Shown: positions 35,372-45,371, counted from the stretch's first letter. The stretch: 64,000 bases of DNA from Spirosoma luteum DSM 19990 (GCF_000374065.1 NZ_KB893279.1:40220-104219); one strand, 5' to 3'. Program-made: numbers and translations. Notes: generated from the sequence alone by a model not told the origin.

Positions 35372-36847
35372 ATGAGACAAATAAACATAAAAATGCTTCT
35401 GGGTTGCTCAGTCCTGTTACTGGCAACCCAGGCGTGTACTGATCTTACCGAAACTACGTACGACGTTATTCCAACTAGTGGTACGTTTGGTAGCACGGCA
35501 GGTCAGCAGGCAGCCCTGATCGGGCCATTATACAATGGTCTGGGTGATTATCACGGCAATATGTCCAACCTGAATGCAACGACGGATGAGATGATTGTAC
35601 CCACCCGGGGTGGTGATTGGAAAGATGGCGACAACTGGAAGCGGTTGTATCAGCATACCTGGGACCCCATTACGGACAATGGACAATTTAATGGCCCCTG
35701 GACCTGGTGTTATAACAACATCACGTCTATCAACCAGCAATTGGGCACCATTACGGATGCCAAAACTAAGGCTGAGTTGAAGGCACTACGTGCTTTCTTC
35801 CATTATCAGGCTATGGATCTGTTTGGCAACGTCATCATTTCTGACTCTGTGGGAGCCACAACGCCAAAGCAGAATACCCGAGCGGAGGTATTTGCCTTTG
35901 TAGAGAAAGAGTTGCTGGCCGCACGTCCTAACCTGAGCAATGTTTCAGGTGGTGCCTACTATGGCCGGATGAACAAGTACGTGGCTGATATGATTCTGGC
36001 GAAGTTGTACCTCAATGCGCAGGTGTATACGGGTACTCCGCGCTGGGCTGATGTTATAGTACGCACAGACAGTATTATTAAATCCGGCAAATTCCAGCTC
36101 GCTGGCGATTATCTGAGCAATTTCGCCGTTCAGAACCAGAACTCGCCGGAAACTATTCTGGCTACTCCTTTCGACAAATCGAAGCGGGGGGGCTTTCACC
36201 CGCAGATGCAGACGCTTCACTACCTGAACCAGTTGACCTATAATCTGGGCACGGCTCCCTGGAATGGTTGGGCAACGGTAACGGAGTTCTACAACTCCTT
36301 CGACGACAAGGATGCTCGTAAAAAGCAGTGGATTGTTGGTCAGCAGTATACAGCGGCAGGCGTTCCCTTGATGGATGACGCCCTGCCGATGGTATTCCGG
36401 CCTGAAGTTGAGGCATTCGAGTTCGCTGCCGGTGCGAGTGGCCGTTTGGCTGGTGCCCGGAGCCAGAAATATGAGATTCAGAAAAACAACACGTTTACGG
36501 AACAGGATAACGATTTTGTCGTTTACCGGTTGGCGGATGTGTATCTGATGCGGGCGGAGGCTAATATGCGGTTAGGTAACATGGGTGCTGCCTTGCCAGA
36601 CTTGAATCTGGTTCGTGCCCGTGCTGGTATGCCTGCCTACACCACAATCACGCTGGATGAACTGCTGGCCGAACGTGGACGTGAGTTAGCCTGGGAGCAA
36701 CATCGTCGTCAGGACCTGATTCGGTTTGGGCAATACAATAAGGCCTGGCGCTTCAAGCCTGCTGATCAGGCGTTCCGGAATATATTCCCAATTCCAAAGG
36801 ACCAGCTATCGCTGAATCCTAACCTGAAGCAGAATCCTGGCTACTAA
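35372..36847 (+). CDS. SusD/RagB-family nutrient-binding lipoprotein
   Basis: A 491-aa surface lipoprotein forming the lid of the SusC transporter. Lipoprotein signal with Cys at residue 22 (LLATQACTDL), alpha-helical TPR-like core (AELKALRAFFHYQAMDLFGNV, YGRMNKYVADMILAKLYLNAQVY), and the C-terminal RagB region (DFVVYRLADVYLMRAEANMRLG, LDELLAERGRELAWEQHRRQDLIRFGQ). Length is standard. It follows SusC by 128 bp and is closed by a strong terminator, so SusC-SusD is a transcription unit separate from the propeller genes behind it. Confidence 0.95.
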   Translation: MRQINIKMLLGCSVLLLATQACTDLTETTYDVIPTSGTFGSTAGQQAALIGPLYNGLGDYHGNMSNLNATTDEMIVPTRGGDWKDGDNWKRLYQHTWDPITDNGQFNGPWTWCYNNITSINQQLGTITDAKTKAELKALRAFFHYQAMDLFGNVIISDSVGATTPKQNTRAEVFAFVEKELLAARPNLSNVSGGAYYGRMNKYVADMILAKLYLNAQVYTGTPRWADVIVRTDSIIKSGKFQLAGDYLSNFAVQNQNSPETILATPFDKSKRGGFHPQMQTLHYLNQLTYNLGTAPWNGWATVTEFYNSFDDKDARKKQWIVGQQYTAAGVPLMDDALPMVFRPEVEAFEFAAGASGRLAGARSQKYEIQKNNTFTEQDNDFVVYRLADVYLMRAEANMRLGNMGAALPDLNLVRARAGMPAYTTITLDELLAERGRELAWEQHRRQDLIRFGQYNKAWRFKPADQAFRNIFPIPKDQLSLNPNLKQNPGY

Positions 36848-36865
36848 TAGCTAACCTAAGGCGTA

Positions 36866-36897
36866 AAAAAAGCAAGCCCAGTTGGGCTTGCTTTTTT
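36866..36897 (+). terminator. Rho-independent terminator of susCD
   Basis: Perfect 15-bp stem (aaaaaagcaagccca, 36866-36880; complement 36883-36897) with a 2-nt gap, ending in T6. It lies 18 bp after the susD stop. Confidence 0.9.
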
Positions 36898-36963
36898 GTG
36901 TTTAAGGGCTGATTAAAAGCCAATTAATTGAACTGTAAGGACTAATAAGGCCCTATAATTCGT

Positions 36964-36971
36964 TACATTTG
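36964..36971 (+). promoter_or_regulatory. Candidate -7 element of the propeller-lipoprotein genes
   Basis: TACATTTG is an exact TAnnTTTG match 92 bp before the ATG at 37056. No TTG stands 17-23 nt upstream, so the promoter call is partial; it fits the terminator just before it. Confidence 0.45.
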
Positions 36972-37055
36972 TAGTCCCTTACGATTCAAATCAGGCAAAC
37001 TTGTTTTCTGCCCTTCGCTTTGCGAACCCGATCTATTTTTCATGTATTTGTATTA

Positions 37056-40000
37056 ATGCGTATTAGTTTACTTATCCTGGTAATTGGCTTGGTAGCCAGT
37101 TGCCGGTCAAAGCCGCAAACTCCCTCAGACCCCCTGTTCCGAAAGCTGTTGCCTGATGAAACCCACGTTGATTTCGCCAATACTGTTACCGGCGATCAGG
37201 ATTTTAACATCTTTAATTACCGTAATTTTTACAACGGAGGGGGCGTAGCCATTGGGGATATTAATAACGATGGACTGTCTGATATTCTAATGATCGCCAA
37301 CATGGGCGACAACAAACTATATCTAAACAACACCTCTGCTGGCACTGGCAAAATTCAGTTCAAAGACGTAACGGCCAGGGCAGGTGTAGCCGGGAAACGA
37401 GCCTGGAGTACAGGAGCCACTTTTGCTGATGTAAATGGTGATGGCCGTCTTGATATCTATGTATGTAACGCTGGTAATCGTGATGGCGATGACCGGGCTA
37501 ACGAACTCTTCATTAACAATGGCAATGACGCCAGCGGAGTGCCCACCTTCACGGAAAGGGCCGCAGAATATGGTCTGAATGATCGGGGTTACTCTACCCA
37601 CGCGGCTTTCTTCGATTATGACCGCGATGGGGACCTCGATATGTATTTACTCAACAACAGTTTTATGCCCGTCGGGCGGCTGGCTTATGCTAATTTACGG
37701 GCGCAGCGGGATTCGCTGGGGGGGCACAAGCTGTTCAGAAACATGACTGTAGAGAACAGAAAGGGCAACGGTAAAACGGCGATTGTTTTTGTTGATGTAT
37801 CGGAACAGGCTGGTATTTATGGAAGCCTGATTGGTTTTGGTCTGGGCATTACCATTGGTGATGTGAATGACGATAATTGGATGGATATCTACATCTCCAA
37901 TGATTTTTACGAGCGCGACTATCTCTACATCAACAACCACGACGGTACTTTCCGGGAGTCGATAAAGGAGTCTATGCCGCATACCAGCCTATCGTCCATG
38001 GGGGCTGATGTTGCCGATGTCAATAACGATGGCAAGCTCGATATATTCATAACGGATATGCTGCCCGGCAACGACCGGCGCCTGAAAAAGACCTCTACAT
38101 TCGAGGGGCACGATCTGGAGCAGATTAAAGTTGGTCGCGATTTTCACTATCAGATCATGCAGAATATGCTGCACCTGAATCAGGGTAATCAGCCCGGTAA
38201 CAACAATTTGCCGACGTTTAGCGATGTGGCTCGGTTTGCCGGCGTTCAGGCAACGGACTGGAGTTGGGGCGCCCTGATTTTTGACATGGATAACGATGGG
38301 CGCAAAGACATTTTTGTGGCTAACGGTATCGCTAAAGATGTAACCGATCAGGACTTCGTCAATTTTCTGGCTGATGGAGAAAATATGGCTCAAATTGCCC
38401 GGCAGCGCAAGTTCAACTTCAAGGAGTTTCTGGATAAAGCAACGTCTGAACCGTTGCCAAACTACGCTTTTCATAACGAAGGGAACATCCAGTTCACCAA
38501 CAAAGCTTTTGACTGGGGTTTGGCGGAGCCAGGCTTTTCGAACGGAGCTGCCTATGGTGATCTGGATAATGATGGCGACCTGGACCTGGTCGTGAATAAT
38601 ATGAATTCACCAGTGGCCATCTATCAAAATCAATCGGTTGAGAAACATAAAACGAATTACTTAAAAGTAAAGCTGGAAGGAGCAGGACTCAATAAGAATG
38701 CGATTGGTACCCGGGTACTAGTATATCAGGCGGGGCAAACGCAGTTACTGCAACAAATGCCAAATCGGGGTTTCGAATCCTCGGTAGACCTGAATATGGT
38801 ATTCGGCCTGGGAAACAACCCAACCATTGATTCGCTGGTGGTTGTCTGGCCAACTGATCGGAAACAAATCATACGCAGGCCACGGGCCAATCAGCTTCTA
38901 ACGCTCCGCGAAGCGGATGCAACGCAGGTGTGGAAACCAGCCGTTATTCTGGAGAAGCCCGCCTTTCAGGAGTTTACAACTATATCAGGGCTTAACTTCC
39001 AGCATACTGAAAGCAGTTTTGTGGATTACAACCGCGATGCACTGCTCAAACAGCAGTTTTCTACCCAGGGGCCAGCCCTGGCAACGGGAGATGTGAATGG
39101 CGATGGACTGGATGATGTGTTTTTAGGTGGTGCCAGCGGTCATGCAGGACACCTGTTTATACAGCAACCGGGAACGGGACGGTTTACGGACAAAACGTCC
39201 GTTGCAATGAAGCAGGACACGGTTTCAGAAGCAGTGGATGCCGCTCTCTTTGATGCTGATGGTGATAAGGATTTGGACTTATATGTAGTGACGGGTAGCA
39301 ATGAGTTTCGCGCCGAGTCGGACGATCTGTTAGATTACCTCTACCTGAACGATGGAAAAGGTAATTTCACGCAATCTGAAACGAGTATACCCAGTCTCAA
39401 ACAAAGTGGTTCCTGTGTGGCAGCGGGGGATTTCGATCAGGACGGGGATATTGATCTGTTCGTGGGTGGGCGACTCATTCCCGGTCAGTACGGGCGTGAT
39501 CCATCCAGCTACCTGCTCACGAATGATGGCACGGGCAACTTCAAAAATTATACGAAGCGTATTTTACCAGACATTGATAAGCTGGGGATGGTAACGGGCG
39601 CAACCTGGGCTGACCTGAACGGGGATAAATACCCCGAACTAATTGTGGTTGGCGATTGGGCACCCATTCAGGTTTTCGAGAACAAGCGAGGTAAGTTGAG
39701 TCAGAACCCCGAACTCATTATAAAGGATGTGCAGGGGCAAGCTATCAAAACTAATGGCTGGTGGAACTGCGTAACCGCAGGGGATGCCGATGGCGATGGC
39801 GATATGGATCTGGTGGTGGGCAACCTGGGGCTGAACTCTCGCATTCGGGCTACCCAAACGGTACCGGCTGAACTTTACGCCGGCGATTTTGACAATAATG
39901 GCACTGTGGAGCAGATTATAAACTGCGCCGATGAAACGGGTGAGGTGTATCCGATGGTGTTGAAAAACGACCTCCAGAAAGTGATGCCCGCTATCAAAAA

Positions 40001-40475
40001 GAAATTCGTGAAGTTTAACGACTATGCGGGCAAGAAAATAAATGAAATTCTGGACGAAGACCAGTTAAAGCAGGCGGCAGTCAAACAAGCGTATACGGGT
40101 GCAACAGCTATCCTGCTCAATAATGGCAAAGGTGGCCTTACGTTTCAGGCGTTGCCAACTGAAGCCCAGCTTTCCCCTATAAGTAGCGTTGTTTTTATGG
40201 ATTATGACCATGATGGCCGAACGGACCTTGTGTTGGCAGGTAACTTTTTGGACGTACTCCCCGAGATTGGTCGGTACGATGCCAACTACGGTGTCATCCT
40301 GCGAAATAAGGGTAAAGCTGCCAACAATACCATTTCATACGAGTCCGTTAATCCTGCCATCTCCGGCTTTTTTGTACGGGGGCAGGTTCGGCACATGGCA
40401 AGGCTGGCTCAGGGTCAATTTGTACTGGCCAAAAACAACGACCGCGCCCAGCTATTTAATCTCACTACTAAGTAA
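37056..40475 (+). CDS. FG-GAP/VCBS beta-propeller lipoprotein with ASPIC/UnbV domain (copy 1)
   Basis: A surface-type lipoprotein of 1139 aa. ATG 37056 gives the lipoprotein signal MRISLLILVIGLVASC; the longer frame begins with TTG at 37020. Seven DxDxDG-type motifs run from D68 (DINNDGLSD) to D502 (DLDNDGDLD); an ASPIC/UnbV domain follows (NRGFESSVDLNMVFGLG, DSLVVVWPTDRKQ); seven more run from D679 (DVNGDGLDD) to about D1049 (DYDHDGRTD). This points to two seven-bladed propellers, each blade with a calcium loop, flanking ASPIC/UnbV. The family is common near SusCD in Bacteroidota; its role is unknown, possibly ligand or surface binding. The second copy follows 45 bp downstream. Confidence 0.88.
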   Translation: MRISLLILVIGLVASCRSKPQTPSDPLFRKLLPDETHVDFANTVTGDQDFNIFNYRNFYNGGGVAIGDINNDGLSDILMIANMGDNKLYLNNTSAGTGKIQFKDVTARAGVAGKRAWSTGATFADVNGDGRLDIYVCNAGNRDGDDRANELFINNGNDASGVPTFTERAAEYGLNDRGYSTHAAFFDYDRDGDLDMYLLNNSFMPVGRLAYANLRAQRDSLGGHKLFRNMTVENRKGNGKTAIVFVDVSEQAGIYGSLIGFGLGITIGDVNDDNWMDIYISNDFYERDYLYINNHDGTFRESIKESMPHTSLSSMGADVADVNNDGKLDIFITDMLPGNDRRLKKTSTFEGHDLEQIKVGRDFHYQIMQNMLHLNQGNQPGNNNLPTFSDVARFAGVQATDWSWGALIFDMDNDGRKDIFVANGIAKDVTDQDFVNFLADGENMAQIARQRKFNFKEFLDKATSEPLPNYAFHNEGNIQFTNKAFDWGLAEPGFSNGAAYGDLDNDGDLDLVVNNMNSPVAIYQNQSVEKHKTNYLKVKLEGAGLNKNAIGTRVLVYQAGQTQLLQQMPNRGFESSVDLNMVFGLGNNPTIDSLVVVWPTDRKQIIRRPRANQLLTLREADATQVWKPAVILEKPAFQEFTTISGLNFQHTESSFVDYNRDALLKQQFSTQGPALATGDVNGDGLDDVFLGGASGHAGHLFIQQPGTGRFTDKTSVAMKQDTVSEAVDAALFDADGDKDLDLYVVTGSNEFRAESDDLLDYLYLNDGKGNFTQSETSIPSLKQSGSCVAAGDFDQDGDIDLFVGGRLIPGQYGRDPSSYLLTNDGTGNFKNYTKRILPDIDKLGMVTGATWADLNGDKYPELIVVGDWAPIQVFENKRGKLSQNPELIIKDVQGQAIKTNGWWNCVTAGDADGDGDMDLVVGNLGLNSRIRATQTVPAELYAGDFDNNGTVEQIINCADETGEVYPMVLKNDLQKVMPAIKKKFVKFNDYAGKKINEILDEDQLKQAAVKQAYTGATAILLNNGKGGLTFQALPTEAQLSPISSVVFMDYDHDGRTDLVLAGNFLDVLPEIGRYDANYGVILRNKGKAANNTISYESVNPAISGFFVRGQVRHMARLAQGQFVLAKNNDRAQLFNLTTK

Positions 40476-40520
40476 ACAGACTGGTGAATGTCTCACTAGT
40501 AGGCACCATTTGTGATTCCC

Positions 40521-43500
40521 ATGGTAAAACAAATTGCTTTTTTCCTGACCGCTGGCTTGTTGACGCTGGCGGGCTGTCAATTTTTCAGGTCAGAAAAACC
40601 ACTCTTTCAACCTCTCGACTCCACGCAAACGGGTGTTGATTTTATAAACCACCTGGTACCCAACGAAAAGGTAAATATTATCGACTACCTCTATTTTTAT
40701 AATGGCGGGGGCGTTTCAGCGGGAGATATCGACAATGACGGTTTAACCGATCTGTATTTTATTTCGAACCAGGGTAAGAACAAACTCTATCTGAACAAGG
40801 GGAATTTCAAGTTTGAGGACATAACCGCTAAAGCGGGGGTAGAGGGCTACGCCGATTGGCAAACGGGTTCGACCATGGCTGATGTCAATGGCGATGGTTT
40901 CCTGGATATTTACGTTTGTGCCGTTGGCAACTTCCGGGGGCTGGAAGGTGCTAACGAGTTGTACATCAATAACGGCGATGGAACATTTACCGAGAAGGCA
41001 GCTGACTACGGATTAGATTTTACGGGTTTCTCAACTCAGGCCGCCTTTTTCGATTACGACCATGATGGCGATCTGGACTGTTATCTCCTGAACCATGCGG
41101 TCCATACTTCCCGTAGTTATGATCGGGTAACTGCCCGTAACCTGCGTCATAACGAATCGGGCGATTACCTCTTCGAGAATCAGCTTATATCAAGTACGGG
41201 CCAGGCCCCGGCAGGCAAGCCAGTCCGGTTTACCAATGTAAGCCAGCAAGCCGGAATCTATGGTGCTGCCATGGGGTATGGACTGGGTATTTCCGTTGCC
41301 GATCTGAATAACGATGGCTGGGAAGATATCTACGTATCCAATGATTTTCATGAGGACGATTATTATTACATCAATAATCAAAATGGGTCATTTACCGAAA
41401 GTGGGAAAAAGGCATTTCAGCATATCAGTCGTTTCTCAATGGGAAATGATATCGGCGATGTCAACAACGACGGCTTTGCGGACATAATCACCCTGGATAT
41501 GTACCCGGAAGATGAAACAGTAGAAAAATCATCGCTGGGTGAAGATCCGCTCGATATTTACCTCTACAAACAGGCGTTTGGCTACATGAATCAGTACAGC
41601 CGAAACTGCCTTCAGTTGAGCCTGTCGGGCAAAAAATTCATGGATATTGGCACCATGGCGAGCGTAGCCGCTACAGACTGGAGCTGGTCTCCTCTGCTGG
41701 CCGATTATGATAATGATGGTATAAAGGATCTGTTTATCAGCAATGGCATTGTACATCGGCCTAACAACCTCGATTACGTAAAATTTGCGGCCGACGATTC
41801 CCTGCGCTATGCCATGGAAACATCAAAAGCACTGGATGAACGCGCCGTTAAACTGATGCCTGATGGTAAAGTGCATAATTATTTCTACCACGGTACTCCA
41901 TCCCTGCGATTTGATAATAAATCCCTCGAATGGGGCTTTAAAACCCCAACGTACTCGAACGGAGCGGCTTATGCTGATCTAGACAATGATGGTGATTTAG
42001 ACCTGGTGACGAACAATATTGACGATCCGGCCGGAATATACCAGAATGATGCGGACAAACTCTTTCCAGATAACCATCACCTGACCATCCGGCTCAAGGG
42101 CAACTCCCCCAATACATTTGGCGTAGGGGCGAAGGTAATTATGAAATACGGTGACTCACTCCAGGTGCAGCAATTGATGCTCACCCGGGGGTTCGAGTCG
42201 TCTACAGCACCTGAACTGCTCTTTGGGCTGGGCAAACGCACGGTCATTGATTCGCTGATTGTCATTTGGCCGAACCAGCGCATGGAAATCAGAACGAAGC
42301 AAAAAGTGAATCAGCTGCTGACGCTCAAACAGGCCGATGCTCAACTGGATGGTACGTTGTATCGATATACGCAACCCGCGGGGCAGGCACTCTTTACGGA
42401 CGTATCAAAAGCAGACTCGATTCCCTATAGGCATAAGGAGAATAAAGAGTACTTCGATTACGTTCGGGAGCCACTCATGCCATTTCAGGTTTCTACGGAA
42501 GGGCCACATTTGGCCGTTGGGGATGTGAATGGTGATGGATTGGACGATATGTACGTTGGCGGGGCCAAATGGCAGGCGGGGAGTTTATTAATGCAACAGC
42601 CTGATGGTACGTTTAAACCAGTGGGGCAAGCTGGTTTTGTCAAGGACTCCACGTATGAAGATGTCGATGCCGCTTTCTTTGATGCCGATGGTGATAAGGA
42701 TCTGGATTTGTATGTAGTTACCGGCGGGAATGAGTTTTACAACAAAATGCCCGAGCAGTTCGACCGGCTCTATCTGAATGATGGCCGGGGTATGTTTAGT
42801 CGCGCTGCCAATGCATTACCCCCCATGTACGACAACAAGAGCTGTGTTCGGCCCACCGATATTGACCGGGATGGCGACGTGGATCTTTTCGTGGGGGGGC
42901 GTGTGGTCGGGTTTGGCTACGGAAAATCACCCAGTTCGTACCTGCTCATTAACGATGGTAAAGGGCACTTCTCCGACAAAACTGATAGCTATGCTACGGG
43001 TTTGCGGAAAGTAGGTATGGTAACGGATGCCGTCTGGACGGACTATGACGGGGATAAAGACATCGACCTGATCGTAGCGGGCGACTGGATGCCCATCCGA
43101 GTCTTTGCCAATACCAATGGCCGGTTCGCCGAAGTAACCGACTTTGTTGCCGACGAAACACCATTGAGCGGCTTTTTTCAGCGCATCATTACCGCTGATT
43201 TCGATCACGATGGGGATATGGATTTGATAGCGGGTAATGTGGGCACCAATACCAAGTTGCGCAAAACCCCTGATTCGCAACTGGCGATGTGGGTAAAAGA
43301 CATCGATAATAACCAGACGACCGAACAGATACTGGCGTACAATCGCGCCGGTTCAGGCGGAGGCAAAGAGTGGTACCCACTGGCATTTAAAGATGAATTG
43401 GGTAAGCAGATGCCGGGGATTATCAACAAACGGTTTACAGATTATGTATCCTTTGCCGGAAAGCCATTAAGCAGCGTATTGAATGATGCTGAGTTAAAAG

Positions 43501-43913
43501 GGGCTGATGAGTACACGGTAAATCAATTCGCTTCCGTTTACCTGGAGAATAAAGGGGGAAAGGGCAGCAAGGCAACGTTTGTTGTGCATGAATTACCCAT
43601 GATGGCTCAGGTATCGAAACTATTTGCCTTGCAGGCAATGGACATCGATAATGATGGTGACCTGGACGTGCTGGGTGGAGGGAATTTTTACGGTGTCAGC
43701 TCCTATCAGGGGCGGTACGATGCCAGTTATGGACTAGTCCTGCGCAACAATGGCAAAGGGAATTTCAGTGCGTTGTCGCCGGTAGATTCCGGTTTTCTGC
43801 TAAATGGTGAAATCCGGGATATACGTTCCGTTCGCACCACTCAGGGAACACTGGTAATGGTGGCCCGGAACGATGCTGGCTTGCAGGTTTTCAAACCTTT
43901 ACACATGAAGTAA
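40521..43913 (+). CDS. FG-GAP/VCBS beta-propeller lipoprotein with ASPIC/UnbV domain (copy 2)
   Basis: A paralogue of the preceding gene, 1130 aa from ATG 40521 (a GTG at 40512 is less likely). Lipoprotein signal ends LTLAGCQF. Architecture repeats exactly: seven DxDxDG motifs from D69 (DIDNDGLTD) to D486 (DLDNDGDLD), ASPIC/UnbV (TRGFESSTAPELLFGLG, DSLIVIWPNQRMEI), then seven from DVNGDGLDD to about D1041 (DIDNDGDLD). The sixth motif of the second set is degenerate in both copies (DFDNNGTVE / DIDNNQTTE). By eye the two proteins share roughly half their residues, so this is an old tandem duplication. Probably co-transcribed with copy 1. Confidence 0.88.
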   Translation: MVKQIAFFLTAGLLTLAGCQFFRSEKPLFQPLDSTQTGVDFINHLVPNEKVNIIDYLYFYNGGGVSAGDIDNDGLTDLYFISNQGKNKLYLNKGNFKFEDITAKAGVEGYADWQTGSTMADVNGDGFLDIYVCAVGNFRGLEGANELYINNGDGTFTEKAADYGLDFTGFSTQAAFFDYDHDGDLDCYLLNHAVHTSRSYDRVTARNLRHNESGDYLFENQLISSTGQAPAGKPVRFTNVSQQAGIYGAAMGYGLGISVADLNNDGWEDIYVSNDFHEDDYYYINNQNGSFTESGKKAFQHISRFSMGNDIGDVNNDGFADIITLDMYPEDETVEKSSLGEDPLDIYLYKQAFGYMNQYSRNCLQLSLSGKKFMDIGTMASVAATDWSWSPLLADYDNDGIKDLFISNGIVHRPNNLDYVKFAADDSLRYAMETSKALDERAVKLMPDGKVHNYFYHGTPSLRFDNKSLEWGFKTPTYSNGAAYADLDNDGDLDLVTNNIDDPAGIYQNDADKLFPDNHHLTIRLKGNSPNTFGVGAKVIMKYGDSLQVQQLMLTRGFESSTAPELLFGLGKRTVIDSLIVIWPNQRMEIRTKQKVNQLLTLKQADAQLDGTLYRYTQPAGQALFTDVSKADSIPYRHKENKEYFDYVREPLMPFQVSTEGPHLAVGDVNGDGLDDMYVGGAKWQAGSLLMQQPDGTFKPVGQAGFVKDSTYEDVDAAFFDADGDKDLDLYVVTGGNEFYNKMPEQFDRLYLNDGRGMFSRAANALPPMYDNKSCVRPTDIDRDGDVDLFVGGRVVGFGYGKSPSSYLLINDGKGHFSDKTDSYATGLRKVGMVTDAVWTDYDGDKDIDLIVAGDWMPIRVFANTNGRFAEVTDFVADETPLSGFFQRIITADFDHDGDMDLIAGNVGTNTKLRKTPDSQLAMWVKDIDNNQTTEQILAYNRAGSGGGKEWYPLAFKDELGKQMPGIINKRFTDYVSFAGKPLSSVLNDAELKGADEYTVNQFASVYLENKGGKGSKATFVVHELPMMAQVSKLFALQAMDIDNDGDLDVLGGGNFYGVSSYQGRYDASYGLVLRNNGKGNFSALSPVDSGFLLNGEIRDIRSVRTTQGTLVMVARNDAGLQVFKPLHMK

Positions 43914-43951
43914 GCGGAGGTAGATGCTTACTTTTACCCCGAAAATTTCGT

Positions 43952-43959
43952 TAATTTTG
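43952..43959 (+). promoter_or_regulatory. Candidate -7 element of the haloperoxidase-like gene
   Basis: TAATTTTG, an exact TAnnTTTG match, 57 bp before the ATG at 44016. No clear TTG -33 element at the right distance. Suggests the gene can be expressed apart from the propeller genes. Confidence 0.4.
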
Positions 43960-44015
43960 TCAGTGCTTATCAACACTTACTGGGTTGGTAAACACTCTAA
44001 CTAGTCTCTACTTTT

Positions 44016-45371
44016 ATGAATCATTTGATTCGCTTCATTTGCACTTTAACCCTGGTAGGTCTTGTATTTACTGGTTGCCGAAAATCGGCTACACCAGCCG
44101 AATACAATGCTAAAGCGAGTAACGTTGACTACTACAACGCAGCCCTGAATAAGCTGACGGATGTTATTATTCACGATATTTTTTCGCCCCCTGTGGCCAG
44201 CCGGATTTATTCCTACGCTAACCTGGCGGGCTATGAAGCCCTCACTCCGTTCGACCCTCAATATGAGTCGATGGGTGGTAAATTAAAGCGCTTCCAGGCT
44301 AGTCCTGAACCGGAAGCCGGGAAAGAGTATTGCTTCCCGTTGGCCAGCACGCACGCTTTCCTGACTATCGCCCGGGCCCTTACTTTTTCGGTCGAATTTT
44401 ACGATGAGTTTGAGAAGCCCTTCTACGAGCAGTATAAGAAGGATGGTGTTCCCGATGATGTCTACGACCGGTCAATAGCGTATGGGGAAGCCGTAGCCAA
44501 ACACGTGCTGGACTATGCAGCCAAAGACGGGTACAAAGAAACAAGGGGTTTCAAACACACGGTTACCAATGAAGACGGAACCTGGGTGCCAACGCCACCG
44601 GCCTACATGGACGCTGCCGAGCCACAATGGAATAAGATAAGGTGCTGGGCTATGGACACCTGTAGTCAGTTTAAGCCGCCCCGTCCTTACCCATACACGA
44701 TAGCTCCCGGAAGCCCCTACAAAAAGGAAGTAGATGAAGTGTATGAGATAGGGAAGAAGATGGACAAGCAACAACAGGACATTGCTTATTTCTGGGATGA
44801 CAATGCCTTTGTGATGAACGTGGCCGGGCACGTCATGTTTGCCAGTAAAAAAATGACGCCGGGCGGTCATTGGCTGGCCATTGCGGAGACGGTTGCCCGT
44901 CAGAAAAAACTGGACATGATGCATGCTGTCGAAGCCTATGCCCTAACCTCGTTTGCCCTCAGTGACGCCTTCATTTCGTGCTGGGACGAAAAATACCGTA
45001 GCCGGATGATTCGGCCGGAAACGGTTATCAATAAATACATGGATCCTAAATGGACCCCCTTTCTTCAGACCCCTCCATTTCCTGAATACACCAGTGGACA
45101 TAGCACCATCACAGCAGCGGCAGCGACCGTACTTACAAAGCTGATTGGCGATAACATTGCCTTCACGGACTCGACAGAGTTCAAATATGGTCACGGCGTT
45201 CGCACTTACAAATCATTTAAGGATGCGGCTAATGAGGCCTCTATCAGCCGGTTGTATGGTGGTATTCACTATCGCTCCTCACTTATGAATGGTCAGGCAG
45301 CGGGTGAAAAAATAGGCCAGTGGATAATCGAGAAAATCCACGCCCGAAAGGGTGTTGTAGTCAGTCGCTGA
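44016..45371 (+). CDS. Vanadium-dependent haloperoxidase-like lipoprotein (PAP2 superfamily)
   Basis: A 451-aa lipoprotein (signal LTLVGLVFTGC, Cys21). The vanadate-site motif of haloperoxidases, K-x6-RP ... PSGH ... SR-x5-H, is nearly intact: K326-YRSRMI-R333-P, T-S360-G361-H362 (Thr for Pro), and S411-R412-LYGGI-H418. Such enzymes oxidise halides with hydrogen peroxide; relatives with the same fold are acid phosphatases, and sequence alone does not separate the two here. The long N-terminal half (YNAALNKLTDVIIHD, AFLTIARALTFSVEFYDEFE) agrees with bacterial VHPO-like proteins. It follows two propeller lipoproteins and is closed by a strong terminator, so all three probably act at the cell surface. 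Confidence 0.85.
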   Translation: MNHLIRFICTLTLVGLVFTGCRKSATPAEYNAKASNVDYYNAALNKLTDVIIHDIFSPPVASRIYSYANLAGYEALTPFDPQYESMGGKLKRFQASPEPEAGKEYCFPLASTHAFLTIARALTFSVEFYDEFEKPFYEQYKKDGVPDDVYDRSIAYGEAVAKHVLDYAAKDGYKETRGFKHTVTNEDGTWVPTPPAYMDAAEPQWNKIRCWAMDTCSQFKPPRPYPYTIAPGSPYKKEVDEVYEIGKKMDKQQQDIAYFWDDNAFVMNVAGHVMFASKKMTPGGHWLAIAETVARQKKLDMMHAVEAYALTSFALSDAFISCWDEKYRSRMIRPETVINKYMDPKWTPFLQTPPFPEYTSGHSTITAAAATVLTKLIGDNIAFTDSTEFKYGHGVRTYKSFKDAANEASISRLYGGIHYRSSLMNGQAAGEKIGQWIIEKIHARKGVVVSR

